Counted from the stretch's first letter, positions 53,905 to 63,227 are shown. The stretch: 64,000 nucleotides of DNA from UBA2767 sp965228625 (GCA_965228625.1 OZ245829.1:2914001-2978000); one strand, 5' to 3'. Translations and numbers: made by a program. Notes: generated by a model not told the origin, from the sequence alone.

Positions 53905-54858
53905 CTATTTCACGCCGCGAGCTTTGTAGAACTCAGCCGCCGCCGGATGGAGCGGAACGCCAATGTCCGCTGACATGTCGGCCAGGGTCAGGGTTTTCAT
54001 GCTCTTGTTGACCGAAGAGAGAGAGTCGAGGTTGTCTGCGACGGCTGCCAGCATCTCTTTCACGACTTTGCCGTCGTAATCGCAGGCCGCAATCATGTGG
54101 GTTCCGTAGGTGATCGCAGCCGCGTCCTTGCTGACACCCGGATAGCTCCCGGCTTTCACGGTCTTCTTGATGAACGCCGCGTTTTTCGATTTGAAATGTT
54201 TGAATATCTCTTCGGTCACCGGGACGATCTCGATATCCCGGCTCGAGGCCACATCCATCACCGCGCCGGCCGGCAACGCCGTACCCAATGTGAAGATATC
54301 GGCATGGCCGTCCTTCATCTGGTTGACCGAGTCGGAATAGGAAACGTGGGAAACGTCCTTGAGGTCCTTGTAGCTGAGACCGACAGCCTCGAGCAGGCCG
54401 CGCGTCAGAAACTCGCCGGTATTGCCGTTCTGTTGCGTGGTCAGGCGCTTGCCCTTGAAATCCTTGATCGACTTCACATTCGCGTCGTCACGAGCGACGA
54501 TCTGGAACCATTGCGGATAAAGGGTGCCCAGATTGCAGACGTTCTTGACGGGTTCCTTGAAGGGTGCACGGCCCGCCAGGGCATCGACAGTCGAAATCGT
54601 GTTCGCGAAAGCAATCGGGAACTTGCCCCTTTCAACACCGACGACGTTCGCCACACCGGCGCCGGGCCGCACGGTAATGGACAATTTCGGATTGGCTTTC
54701 TCGGCGATCGCCTTGATGGCACCACCCAGCGGATACCATGAACCGCCTTGAGACCCTGTAGAAAGAACGAATTCCTGCGCGTGCGCAGCCACGCCGCCAA
54801 CCGTGGCAATCGAAAGGGCGGCAACCACACCTTTCAGGGCGGTCAAAAGCTTCGGCAT
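53905..54858 (-). CDS. TAXI family TRAP transporter solute-binding protein
   Basis: A 317-residue periplasmic binding protein. The start ATG 54858 is set by GGAGG six to eight bases upstream; the frame to 54873 adds five residues. A Sec signal peptide (about 1-28, ending AAHAQE) precedes the TAXI core with STGSQGGSWYPLGGAI (about 31-46), FANTISTVDAL and the TTQQNGNTGEFLTRGLLEA segment (described by ends) typical for the family. It delivers an unknown, probably small acidic, solute to the fused permease. The promoter region upstream contains palindromic operator-like sites shared with the catabolic operon. Confidence 0.92.
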   Translation of the reverse strand: MPKLLTALKGVVAALSIATVGGVAAHAQEFVLSTGSQGGSWYPLGGAIKAIAEKANPKLSITVRPGAGVANVVGVERGKFPIAFANTISTVDALAGRAPFKEPVKNVCNLGTLYPQWFQIVARDDANVKSIKDFKGKRLTTQQNGNTGEFLTRGLLEAVGLSYKDLKDVSHVSYSDSVNQMKDGHADIFTLGTALPAGAVMDVASSRDIEIVPVTEEIFKHFKSKNAAFIKKTVKAGSYPGVSKDAAAITYGTHMIAACDYDGKVVKEMLAAVADNLDSLSSVNKSMKTLTLADMSADIGVPLHPAAAEFYKARGVK

Positions 54859-54983
54859 ATCGGTTTCCTCCATTGATAATGCTTGGGAAATTTCCCCAAA
54901 AGGCTTCTGCAGCGGGCGCCGTTTTTTTGGTCTTGACCGCTCACCTTCAGGCGATATTGCATGGGTGACAGAAACTTGTCAAA

Positions 54984-54994
54984 TTGTATTACAA
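54984..54994. promoter_or_regulatory. Operator-like palindrome TTGTA-T-TACAA upstream of the TAXI gene
   Basis: TTGTATTACAA is a perfect 5-1-5 palindrome; outside it CAA...TTG (54980-54998) also pairs, with one mismatch. It is 126 bp upstream of the TAXI start. Related sites occur at 55190-55200 and at 58321-58342. The layout suits a dimeric FCD-GntR regulator such as the one encoded at 58.66 kb. Confidence 0.55.
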
Positions 54995-55189
54995 CTTGAT
55001 ATTCGGCGTGGTAAATCGCATTCCGCGAGATGGAGAGCCGGCGCGCGGCGGCCGCGCTGGAGCCCGGGCATAATAGGCTTTGTCCGATTTTTGGCTCTAT
55101 TCGTGGTATTCAACCGTGCGTGAACCCACGCCGTATGGACGGCCGAGGCCGGCCGTTGCCCTTACCGCTTGAAGGCCAATTTTGTAAAG

Positions 55190-55200
55190 TTGTATTATAG
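55190..55200. promoter_or_regulatory. Second, imperfect operator-like site (TTGTA-T-TATAG)
   Basis: One perfect half TTGTA and a degenerate second half. Located 206 bp upstream of the first site, shortly after the aldolase gene end. Could help form a repression loop or be chance. Confidence 0.35.
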
Positions 55201-55280
55201 ACTGATATAGATCGGAGCGGGGTGCGGTGTCTTCCCGCTGGCGGCAGGCCGCGCAGCCGATGCCGCACGGTACGCCCGAC

Positions 55281-56060
55281 CTATTTGACCGTGCCGACGG
55301 CCTCGAGCGCCGCCGTCTTCAACAGTCCGATGTCCGAGCCAAGGCCCACGAAATTGAATCCCATCTCGATATAGCGTTTCGCATCGTCGGCATTGACCGC
55401 CAACGTGCCGGCGGACTTGCCCGCGTTTGCGCAGATCTCGGGGACCGTCGCCATCAGCTCTTGAACCTCGTCGCAACCGGCATTCATCAGATGACCCATG
55501 CTGGCGGCAAGGTCGTTTGGTCCGATAAAGGCGCAATCGATGCCGTCAACCGCGACGATCTCATCCAGCCTCCCGACGGCTTGCGCGGTCTCGACCTGAA
55601 CAATGACCGTGATGTGTTCGCTGATCTCGCTCCAGTAGGTCTTTTCAAAGCCGTAATGGCTCGCCCGCGCCCCCGCCGCGACGCCCCGAATGCCCTCGGG
55701 CGGATAGCGAACCGACGCGACCGCCTGCCTTGCCTCGTCCGCGTTCTGGACAAACGGAATGATGAAGTTGTGCGCGCCGGCATCCAGGAGTTGCTTCAGG
55801 ATCACCGGTTCGTTCCAGGGCGGACGCACGACCGGAACGGCACGGCTGCCGTTCATGGCCTGCAATTGAGTGACAAGTACGGGAAGGTCGCTTGGCGCGT
55901 GCTCCATGTCGAACAGCACCCAGTCGGCCCCGACATAGGACAGGATCTCGGCAACCATGTTGCTGCAAAGCGAGCTCCATATTCCGACCTGTAAGGATCG
56001 ATCACGCAGGCTCGATTTCAGGGGGTTGGACCGGACAATGTCACGACTGAGTGCAGGCAT
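55281..56060 (-). CDS. HpcH/HpaI aldolase family protein
   Basis: A 259-residue class II (metal-dependent) aldolase of the HpcH/HpaI family, which cleaves 2-keto-3-deoxy- or 4-hydroxy-2-oxo acids to pyruvate plus an aldehyde. Key parts: GIWSSLCSN (about 26-34), WVLFDMEHAPSD with the catalytic His (about 47-58), ARASHYGF, VQVETAQAVGRLDEI with the metal-binding Glu (about 154-168) and IGPNDLAASMGH with the metal-binding Asp (about 179-190). It is third in a minus-strand operon after the hydroxyacid dehydrogenase and Ldh-type genes. Confidence 0.92.
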   Translation of the reverse strand: MPALSRDIVRSNPLKSSLRDRSLQVGIWSSLCSNMVAEILSYVGADWVLFDMEHAPSDLPVLVTQLQAMNGSRAVPVVRPPWNEPVILKQLLDAGAHNFIIPFVQNADEARQAVASVRYPPEGIRGVAAGARASHYGFEKTYWSEISEHITVIVQVETAQAVGRLDEIVAVDGIDCAFIGPNDLAASMGHLMNAGCDEVQELMATVPEICANAGKSAGTLAVNADDAKRYIEMGFNFVGLGSDIGLLKTAALEAVGTVK

Positions 56061-56161
56061 ATCGATTTCTCTCTGTTTTGGTTCCTGGAAGCAGGACCCG
56101 CCGGCATGATCTCAAGCAGACGGGCCCGGTTTGAAAAGTGTGTGCAGCCGACCGGATCTGG

Positions 56162-57199
56162 TCATTCAAGGAGTTGTTGCTGCGAGAGTCCAACTGCATT
56201 TGCGGTTTCCACAATCTGTGCCCAGACTCCGTCCGGGAGCTCGATGCCGGCGCGAACGCGTTCCAGTTTTGTCGTGCGTTCAGGGTCTCCGGGTATGAGG
56301 ACCACGCCGTTGCCGTCCGCTGCCCTGCACGTGCGCACCCAATCCAGATATGAGGACGCGATCCGGGACATGGTATCGTCACGGTCGTAAGAGCGGGGGT
56401 CGATGAAGATCGACATCATGCTGTTGCGGTTGACCGCATCGTCCGGACTGGTGGTCCCGCCTCCGGTCAACGCGCCGGCGAACAGGTCGACGACAAGGCT
56501 CAGGGCATAGCCCTTGTGCCCGCCCATGGGCAGAATCGCGCCGCCTTCATAATAGTCATTCGGATCGTTGCTGACCTTGCCGTTCTTGTCGACGATCCAG
56601 CCATCCGGGATCGGTCGGTCAGATGCGCGGGCAACCCTGAGCTTGCCCTCGGCCACCGACGACGTCGTCATGTCGACGATCAGACTGTCCTGTCCGTTCA
56701 CGGGAATGCCGACGCAGATGGGATTTGTCGCCATCCTTCGCTCCCGCCCCCCAAAAGGCACGACACCCGGTTTTGCCGGCGAGTTCACGAAGTGAATGGA
56801 GACAAAACCCTCATCCGCGGCGAGCTCCGCCCAGTCCCCGAGGCGGCCGACGTGAGCGACGTTTCGCATGCCGATCATGGAAATGCCGTGGCTGGAGGCC
56901 TTGTCCAGGCCTTCGCGGCAGCCGCGCTCCGCCATGACCTGGCCGAAGCCGAGGCCCGCATCAAAAATCGAAATAGCGCCGAAATCCGCCACTGTCTCGA
57001 GCTCGACCCCGGTCTTTATCGTGCCGTCCCTGAGCTGGTCGACATACTGGCAAAGCCGGATCACACCGTGGGAGTCGTGGCCGACAAGGTTTCCGTTGAC
57101 GAGCCGTTCCGCAACCTTCTCCGAATCCGTCTGCGTGGCCCCGCCTGCATTCAGGAGCCTCGTCGCTGCGGTAGTCAGTTGGTCTTTCGAGAACTTCAT
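56162..57199 (-). CDS. Ldh family (malate/L-lactate/ureidoglycolate-type) dehydrogenase
   Basis: A 345-residue NAD(P)-dependent dehydrogenase of the Ldh2/DlgD family. I start at ATG 57199 (MKFSKDQLTTAATRLL), where homologues begin; TTG 57253, with GGGAGG just upstream, would add 18 residues and overlap the preceding gene by 11 bp. Family blocks include HDSHGVIRLCQYVDQLRDG (about 38-56) with the catalytic His of SHG, NVAHVGRLGDWAELA, and PMGGHKGYALSLVVDLFAG. Substrates of relatives include malate, 2,3-diketogulonate and ureidoglycolate. In context, it may oxidise a 2-hydroxy acid imported by the TRAP system. Confidence 0.88.
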   Translation of the reverse strand: MKFSKDQLTTAATRLLNAGGATQTDSEKVAERLVNGNLVGHDSHGVIRLCQYVDQLRDGTIKTGVELETVADFGAISIFDAGLGFGQVMAERGCREGLDKASSHGISMIGMRNVAHVGRLGDWAELAADEGFVSIHFVNSPAKPGVVPFGGRERRMATNPICVGIPVNGQDSLIVDMTTSSVAEGKLRVARASDRPIPDGWIVDKNGKVSNDPNDYYEGGAILPMGGHKGYALSLVVDLFAGALTGGGTTSPDDAVNRNSMMSIFIDPRSYDRDDTMSRIASSYLDWVRTCRAADGNGVVLIPGDPERTTKLERVRAGIELPDGVWAQIVETANAVGLSQQQLLE

Positions 57200-57242
57200 A
57201 GCTGCCAATCGGTCTTTGGGCGCCGTGGAATTGCCGGACGCG

Positions 57243-58211
57243 CTAACAGACAAGAGCCTCCCTGTTCACGACCAGTTCGGGATCCAGCCGGCCGTCGAAG
57301 GCATCAAGGATGTTCCGTACGCTCACCTCGCTCATTCGCGCCATGCATTCGCGGGTATGCGACGCGCAGTGCGGGCTGAGGATGACGTTTTCCAGGCCGA
57401 GGAGCGGCGAATTCGGCGCGGGTGGCTCGTCGCGCGTCACGTCCAGCCCGGCGCCGCCGAGGTGTCCGAGACCCAGCGCGCGGACGAGTGCCGCCTCACA
57501 AATCAACGAGCCACGCCCGGTATTGATGAGAAACGCACCCGGTTTCATTTTCTCGAGTTCGGGCTCGCCGACGAGCGCATGTCCGTCGCTGGCGCCCGGC
57601 AGATGCAAGGACACAAAATCTGCCGCTTCGAGCGCGTCGCGAAATTCCTTGACGTGGGCGTATCCTGCCGCCTCGACCTCATTGCGGCTTACATGAGGAT
57701 CGGCGATCACAACACTCATGTCGAAGGCCGCGCAACGTCTGGCCATCTGGCGCCCAATGCGGCCATATCCGACGATCAGCACCGTTTTGGCCTGCAACTC
57801 CGCCAGGTGACACTCGTTCCGGATGCCGTAACCACCGTTGCGGGTCGCCCGATCCATGACAACAAGATTCCGGGCAAGGGCCAGCAACAATGCGAAGGCA
57901 TGTTCCGCGACCGGAACGGCATTGACATCGCCAACGATCGAAAGCGGAATGCGCCGTCTGCTCAGTGCGTCGACATCGACCTGGTCAAATCCGACACCGT
58001 GGCGCGATACGATTTTCAGCCTTTTCGCCTTGCGGATCGTGTCACCCGGAAGCGGCGTCAAACGCAGCAGGATAGCGTCGAGATCGTCAATCCGCTGCTC
58101 AATATCCTCGATACGCGGCGCGGGCAGAATTTCATAACGAACGTCGCTTCTCTGATCGAGCAGCGCCCGTCCTGCCTCATGAATCGGTCCTGCAACGAGA
58201 ACGCTGTTCAT
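57243..58211 (-). CDS. D-isomer-specific 2-hydroxyacid dehydrogenase
   Basis: A 322-residue enzyme of the D-2-hydroxyacid dehydrogenase family (phosphoglycerate dehydrogenase-like). The NAD motif GYGRIGRQMARRC (about 150-162) has Asp at the end of the second strand (VIADPH). Catalytic residues are in NTGRGSLICEAALVRAL (Arg, about 233-250), the DEPP segment (Glu) and LSPHCASHT (His, about 285-293). First gene of the catabolic operon with the Ldh-type enzyme and the aldolase. A G-rich ribosome site (GGGGGG) precedes its ATG. The promoter region lies between it and the divergent GntR gene. Confidence 0.92.
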   Translation of the reverse strand: MNSVLVAGPIHEAGRALLDQRSDVRYEILPAPRIEDIEQRIDDLDAILLRLTPLPGDTIRKAKRLKIVSRHGVGFDQVDVDALSRRRIPLSIVGDVNAVPVAEHAFALLLALARNLVVMDRATRNGGYGIRNECHLAELQAKTVLIVGYGRIGRQMARRCAAFDMSVVIADPHVSRNEVEAAGYAHVKEFRDALEAADFVSLHLPGASDGHALVGEPELEKMKPGAFLINTGRGSLICEAALVRALGLGHLGGAGLDVTRDEPPAPNSPLLGLENVILSPHCASHTRECMARMSEVSVRNILDAFDGRLDPELVVNREALVC

Positions 58212-58657
58212 GTTGCCCCCCGGAGACCGAGGCCCGGTTTCGGAGCGTCCATCATGCGGCGGGCGAAGTTCGGCGTTTCGATTTCAGTTTTGGACATCGG
58301 GTCCCGCCACCACAATCAAGTTGTAATACATATTTATATGTACTAAATTTTGCTATCAACCTGTCAGACAGATGTCAATATCTCATTCGAGACGCCGACG
58401 GCTTCGTTCATTGCGGTGGTCGGGGCGAGGTGGGATGCGAGTTGTTGCGCAGCGGATTCAGTGGCGCAAACTCGCAAGACGAACGTCGATGAAGATGTGG
58501 GTGTCAACGCGGGAAGAACGGATATGACGGTTCACGGGTGAAGGACGGGGCTCCTTGATATGAAAAGAGGCTCGCAAATTGTGTTCGGTGGATTATTCTT
58601 CCAACACACTTACACCAACGGCACTTCCATCTGACAAGAAGGGTCGGCGAGAGAAGC
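58212..58657. other. 446-bp divergent promoter region between the hydroxyacid operon and the GntR gene
   Basis: Contains the operator-like block at 58321-58342 near the operon side. The remaining part towards 58657 carries no gene; short frames there are not family-like. The GntR ribosome site AGAGAAG is just before 58658. Confidence 0.5.
58321..58342. promoter_or_regulatory. Operator-like palindromes upstream of the hydroxyacid operon
   Basis: TTGTAATACAT (58321-58331), close to the TTGTA-N-TACAA palindrome at 54984, overlaps a perfect inverted repeat TACATAT-TT-ATATGTA (58327-58342). It is 110 bp upstream of the hydroxyacid dehydrogenase start and about 316 bp from the GntR start. Confidence 0.55.
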
Positions 58658-59425
58658 ATGTCACTTACAGATACGGCCAAAGAGAAAATTCTGGAGAAGG
58701 ACACCGTAGATCTCGTTGCGCGCCCTGCCGCCCGCCAAACCCGTCTTGCCGATCAGGTTTATGAGCAAATTCTTGAGCAAATCGTTTCCGGACGTGTGAA
58801 GGAAGGCACGAAACTTCCCTCGGAAAAGGAGCTTTGTGACTTGTTCGAAGTCTCCCGCCCCATCGTAAGGGAAGCCATCATGCGGCTTAACGCCGATGGA
58901 CTTGTGATCACCCGAAAGGGGTCGGGCAGCTATGTACAGAAATGTCCGGCACCCGACTTCATAAAGGTCGCTTCTGCCGGCGGGATCGCGGACCTGTTCC
59001 GTTTCTGGGAGCTTCGCATACCCATAGAAGCGGAGGCGGCATATCTGGCCGCGCAGCGGAGCAACCTTGGCGAGGTCAAGGAGATCGAGCATGCTCTCAT
59101 GGAACTTGAGAGCCTGTTCGACTCGTCGGCCGACGGGACCGAGGCAGATTTCAACTTTCACTACGCGATAGCGTCTGCCAGCGGAAACAATCTGTTTGTA
59201 TCCGTCCTTCAGTCTCTTCATGACCGCATAGAGCAGGGCAGCCAACTCGCCCACAAGGTCTCAGGAAAAGACAATCACGCGCGGCTCAAGCGGATCTATA
59301 ACGAGCACAAACGGATTTTCGACGCGATCACCGCCGGTGACGGGGAGACCGCGCGCTCCGCGATGCGGCAACACATCGAAAGTGCCAGGGACCGCATGTT
59401 CGGCGCCCCCAAGGCCGCTACCTGA
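58658..59425 (+). CDS. FCD-type GntR family transcriptional regulator
   Basis: A 255-residue regulator. The N-terminal winged helix-turn-helix is clear (about residues 28-95: LADQVYEQILEQIVSGRV, LPSEKELCDLFEVSRPIVREA and GLVITRKGSGSYV, described by segments). The C-terminal FCD ligand domain (about 105-245) has its metal-binding residues in DFNFHYAIAS (Asp/His) and further His in EHKRIFDAI and RQHIESARD. FCD regulators respond to organic acids. It is divergent from the operon of dehydrogenases and aldolase, which it probably controls, with the TRAP transporter, through the palindromes described. Confidence 0.92.
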   Translation: MSLTDTAKEKILEKDTVDLVARPAARQTRLADQVYEQILEQIVSGRVKEGTKLPSEKELCDLFEVSRPIVREAIMRLNADGLVITRKGSGSYVQKCPAPDFIKVASAGGIADLFRFWELRIPIEAEAAYLAAQRSNLGEVKEIEHALMELESLFDSSADGTEADFNFHYAIASASGNNLFVSVLQSLHDRIEQGSQLAHKVSGKDNHARLKRIYNEHKRIFDAITAGDGETARSAMRQHIESARDRMFGAPKAAT

Positions 59426-59531
59426 ACCTGGTGAATCAAGTGAACTGAGCGCCGCGCTTTCGCGCGACCTTTGTTGGCGCTCGGTCGTCATCCTCTGCCG
59501 TTCAAGCACTCGGCGGGCAAATCGCACCTGA

Positions 59532-60959
59532 TCAGGATTTTTCGAAGGCAGGCGCACGGCGCTCACGGCCGAAAAGCACGACAAATGCCGCCGCGGCCAG
59601 GACAGCAACTCCCGCGCCGATGAGAATGGCCTTGATCACCACGGCCTGGTTCGGACTTCCGGCGCTCGTATAGGTCTCGTAGATCGACACTGCGATCGCC
59701 AACGCCACACCGCCGACACTGATCAGGATCGTGAGGACGGTACCCGACGCCGCTCCCGCCTCTTGTTTGGGCACCACGGACTGAGTCACGACACTTGTGT
59801 AGGCCCATACAAATCCGAGACCGAGGCCGCTCAGTCCGGCGAGAGTGACAAACGTCAGGAAATCACCGGTCGCACCTATGCCGATGGTCCCCAGGCCGCC
59901 GATCGCCAGCCCGCTGCCCATGACGATCCACGGCGGAAATCGTCCCAGGCGACCGGAGATCACACTGGATATGGCATACCCCAACGAGAAGGTGAGGAAA
60001 GCCATGCCGGCTTCGATTGGACTGAGGCCCCTGACGTCCTGAAGGAAAATCATCGACAGGAAAATGGCGATTGTCGTTGCGCCGTTTCCGACCGAGCCCG
60101 CCAGCGCCATGACGCTGAAGATCCTGATGCGGAACAGGGAAAGGTCGAGCAGCGGATAGCGAACGCGGGTCTCGACAATCGCGAAAACCAGCAGCCCGAC
60201 AAGACCGGTGAGAATGCAGGCCAGGGTCGGCGGGTAATGCCACCCCCATACGGACGTGCGATCAATGCCGAACGTGAAAGTCGCGATGGAGACGATGACG
60301 AGGACCAGCCCGGCAATGTCGACCGACTTCGGGACGGTTTCATCGCGGCTGTCCTCGACGGCATAGATTGACAGGCCGATCACGGCAATCGTTGCGGGCA
60401 CATTGATCCACAAGACGACACGCCATGACACGAGATCGGTCAGGATACCGCCGACCAGCGGACCAAACGCGAGGCCGATCGAGCCGATTGCGAAAACCAG
60501 TCCGACGGCACGCTGGACTTGTGCTGCCGGAAACGCATTGGTCGTCACCGCAAGGGCGACGGGAAGCATGATCGCGGCGCCGATGCCCTGTGCTATGCGC
60601 ATGCCGATCAGCATCTCGGCGGATGTCGCCGCACCGCCGATAAGTGAGGTCACGCCGAAGATTGCCGCGCCAAGGATCAGGAACTTTCTGCGGCCGAAAA
60701 TGTCGGCCAGCCTCCCGCCGACGATGAGAAAGGCCGCCTCGGCGAGCATGTAGCCGCTGATGACCCATTGCAGGTCGCTCGCCGGTGTATCGAGGTCTCT
60801 GGCCATTTCCGGAACGGCTGACTGCAGGGCCAGGAAGTCCAGTTGAACCGCGAACATGGCCATCGACGCCGCCAGCAGGACCGCCCAGAGACGATCTCCG
60901 CCGGCAAGTAGCGGTTCGTGGCTCTTGTCGGCAGGGGACGGTTCTGAGGCCATACGCAA
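59532..60959 (-). CDS. DHA2-type (EmrB/QacA) MFS transporter
   Basis: A 475-residue drug:H+ antiporter-like protein with about 14 membrane segments, the mark of the DHA2 group. Motif A in loop 2-3 reads GGRLADIFGRRKF (about 81-93), the early FLALQSAVPEMARDL (described by ends; about 42-56) has the family's pattern with an unusual Leu-Gln in place of Val-Asn, and the antiporter motif C lies in IGSIGLAFGPLVGG (about 158-171). Substrate unknown. It converges on the GntR gene and diverges from the acyl-CoA synthetase gene. Confidence 0.9.
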   Translation of the reverse strand: MRMASEPSPADKSHEPLLAGGDRLWAVLLAASMAMFAVQLDFLALQSAVPEMARDLDTPASDLQWVISGYMLAEAAFLIVGGRLADIFGRRKFLILGAAIFGVTSLIGGAATSAEMLIGMRIAQGIGAAIMLPVALAVTTNAFPAAQVQRAVGLVFAIGSIGLAFGPLVGGILTDLVSWRVVLWINVPATIAVIGLSIYAVEDSRDETVPKSVDIAGLVLVIVSIATFTFGIDRTSVWGWHYPPTLACILTGLVGLLVFAIVETRVRYPLLDLSLFRIRIFSVMALAGSVGNGATTIAIFLSMIFLQDVRGLSPIEAGMAFLTFSLGYAISSVISGRLGRFPPWIVMGSGLAIGGLGTIGIGATGDFLTFVTLAGLSGLGLGFVWAYTSVVTQSVVPKQEAGAASGTVLTILISVGGVALAIAVSIYETYTSAGSPNQAVVIKAILIGAGVAVLAAAAFVVLFGRERRAPAFEKS

Positions 60960-61269
60960 TTCAACCGCTCAACGTTCGGGCATCTCTCTCCCGTCTATAT
61001 CGGGCGCGTCGGGTTCTGTCATGATACGCGCGGCATGGAGCCTGTCGTCCGGCACTAGCAGTTGGCGCATAACGGTTTGCACGCGGTCAATCGCTACAGC
61101 CGGATGACGGCTTTGTCGCTGACGAGAGGTTTTAGCTTGTGACCTGCCATTTATTGCCAAGGTCACCGTGCGGACTGTTTCCGGTTGTGAAGTTGTTACT
61201 TTCAATCAACAATGCGAACTAGCTCTCCACGAAAGGTTCAGACCGGCAAATGACTGGCCTATTGTGACG
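60960..61269. other. 310-bp divergent promoter region, no gene seen
   Basis: Lies between the DHA2 exporter and acyl-CoA synthetase starts. An open frame upstream of the synthetase runs through the last 100 bases but is not family-like. No obvious operator. Confidence 0.4.
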
Positions 61270-62811
61270 ATGACCCAACCTGTTTCTATCCCTGATTTGC
61301 TGAAGGCCGGGCTTTCCGCGCGGCCCGATGCCGATGCTGTTGTATCGCTGGAAAAGCGCTGGACATTTCGTGAGCTCGACGAAGCAAGCAGCCGGTTGGC
61401 GGCCTCCTACCGGAACCTCGGCCTCGGCCCGGGAGACCGTATCGCCTCGCTGATGCCGAACCGCTGCATCCTGCTCGTGCACTATCTTGCCTGCATGAAA
61501 GGCGGGTTTGTCGCCGTACCGCTGAACTACCGCTACACCCAGCACGAAATCAGCCACGCGCTTCAGGTGAGCGGGGCAGAAGCGATGGTGCACCATGTCG
61601 AGCGCACCGCTGACATAGTGAACTGCGAGGAGACGGAGGGCCTCGGCGACAGGATCGTGACGGTCGGTGCGGAGGAGGGCACAGGAGGCCTGCGCCTGGA
61701 AGAGTTGGCGAGCGGGGATGCAACGCAGTACACGACACCTGACATCGACCCTGACAGTCCGGCTTGCATCTTCTTCACGTCCGGAAGCACCGGACCGGCC
61801 AAGGGCGTGACGCACTCATTTGAGTCTGTCGCCCACGTTTTCAACAATGGCGTCAACTGCTTCGAGATGACGGGGGAAGACATCCTGCTGCCTGCCGCGT
61901 CACTCTCTCACATCGGCGCGTTTTACGTCTCTTTCGCGGCCCTTTCGGTCGGCGCGCGCGTTTTGGTTGCCCGCAACCATCTGGCGGACGAAATCCTGCA
62001 ACTCATGCGCCAGGAACGTCCCACCAAGATGAACATGCTGCCGGCAGCACTGTTCACCCTCATCCGCGACGGGCACGCAAGTGGCGAGGATTTCCAGTCC
62101 CTGCGGGTCCTGCGCTCCGGCGCTGACAAGGTTCCGCTGGAGCTCGAAGAGGAGGTCAGCGCGCTCACGGGCCTCGAGATTGCCGAAGCCTGGGGCTGCA
62201 GCGAGGCCGGAGTTACGACAACCAACCCCCCGTTCGGGCGCATCGTCGCGGGCTCGATCGGTCTCCCCATCGAGGGGGTCGAGATCTCCCTGCGCGACGA
62301 GGCCGGCAATGAAGTGCCCGTGGGCGAAGACGGAACCGCCTGGGTGCGCACAGGGAGTATCATGAAGGGGTATTGGGGTGATGAGGGGGCGACGGGAAAT
62401 GTCATGCGGGACGGTTGGCTCGACACCGGCGATCTGCTGCGCGCCGACAAGGACGGCTATTTGTGGTTTCGCGGGCGCAAGAAGCAGATCATCGTTCATG
62501 ACGGCTCGAACATCTTCCCGCAGGAAGTCGAGGACGCGCTGCTGATGCATCCCCATATCGAGAGCGCCGGCGTCATCGGCATTCACGATCTCATGCATGG
62601 TGAGAATGTGCGTGCTTATGTGGTCATGAAAACGGACAAGGCAGCCAAGTCCGAGGAACTCATCCTGTTTGCACGCGAGCGTGTGGGCTACAAGGCGCCG
62701 GAGGAGATCGTGTTTCTGGAGGAAATGCCCCTCAACCCCACGGGCAAGACCGACCGCCCCACCCTCAAGGCACTGGCCGAGGCACACCACAATGTGCCGA
62801 ACACCGACTAG
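61270..62811 (+). CDS. Class I adenylate-forming enzyme (acyl-CoA synthetase-like)
   Basis: A 513-residue ANL superfamily enzyme, AMP-forming. Start ATG 61270 (MTQPVSIPDLL) is chosen because family similarity begins there; GTG two codons earlier is an alternative and the frame to 61168 is unlike relatives. Motif A3 FFTSGSTGPAKG (about 178-189), A5 AWGCSEAGVTT (about 309-319), A7 LDTGDLLRADKDGYLWF (about 400-416) and the final NPTGKTDRP with the catalytic Lys (about 492-500) are present. Substrates may be a medium- or long-chain acid or aromatic acid. The MFS gene opposite is no clear partner. Confidence 0.88.
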   Translation: MTQPVSIPDLLKAGLSARPDADAVVSLEKRWTFRELDEASSRLAASYRNLGLGPGDRIASLMPNRCILLVHYLACMKGGFVAVPLNYRYTQHEISHALQVSGAEAMVHHVERTADIVNCEETEGLGDRIVTVGAEEGTGGLRLEELASGDATQYTTPDIDPDSPACIFFTSGSTGPAKGVTHSFESVAHVFNNGVNCFEMTGEDILLPAASLSHIGAFYVSFAALSVGARVLVARNHLADEILQLMRQERPTKMNMLPAALFTLIRDGHASGEDFQSLRVLRSGADKVPLELEEEVSALTGLEIAEAWGCSEAGVTTTNPPFGRIVAGSIGLPIEGVEISLRDEAGNEVPVGEDGTAWVRTGSIMKGYWGDEGATGNVMRDGWLDTGDLLRADKDGYLWFRGRKKQIIVHDGSNIFPQEVEDALLMHPHIESAGVIGIHDLMHGENVRAYVVMKTDKAAKSEELILFARERVGYKAPEEIVFLEEMPLNPTGKTDRPTLKALAEAHHNVPNTD

Positions 62812-63227
62812 CAGGGATACGCATTCTTCGTGGTCTGAAGCCTGCACCTCCGGCCGCCTGAATGATGCCGTGCAAATTGCCGGACCGCTTCTCGCGTGTA
62901 TGGATGCCGTATAGGCGGCGACGGCAGACTCCGTTCGATCATTCATCAAATTCGAATGTGACATCCCGGCACCTGTTGGTTGGTGCACCGTCGCAGTTTC
63001 GTCATATCGTTTTCATGAGTCCGTCAATTTCATTTCATCCAGCCGTAAAAAAACGTTGCTAGCTTCCGCTCGCCCTGACCTGCAAGGGAAGGGGACGGCG
63101 CCGGACGGGCAGATCTCGGGGCCATTCAGAAGAATACATAGCGTCAAGTACAGCGTAACCGGCGTGAGAGTTCACCGCTCTCGCGGCTGAGGTTGTGTGC
63201 GCCTGACGCCACTCGCAGGAGGCATTT
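62812..63227. other. 416-bp gap, nothing recognised
   Basis: No convincing gene. The last bases hold the CAGGAGG ribosome site of the next gene (63216-63222). A short A run at 63046-63053 is not part of a clear terminator hairpin. Confidence 0.4.

Larger units (their letters stand above)
54859..55280. other. 422-bp promoter region of the TRAP operon
   Basis: No gene visible. Holds two operator-like sites (54984-54994 and 55190-55200) and the minus-strand promoter of the TAXI gene. The aldolase gene ends at 55281. Confidence 0.55.

Noticed and set aside
56868..58346. 492-residue plus-strand open frame over the dehydrogenase genes
   Set aside because: Antisense to two clear enzyme genes; no domain recognised.
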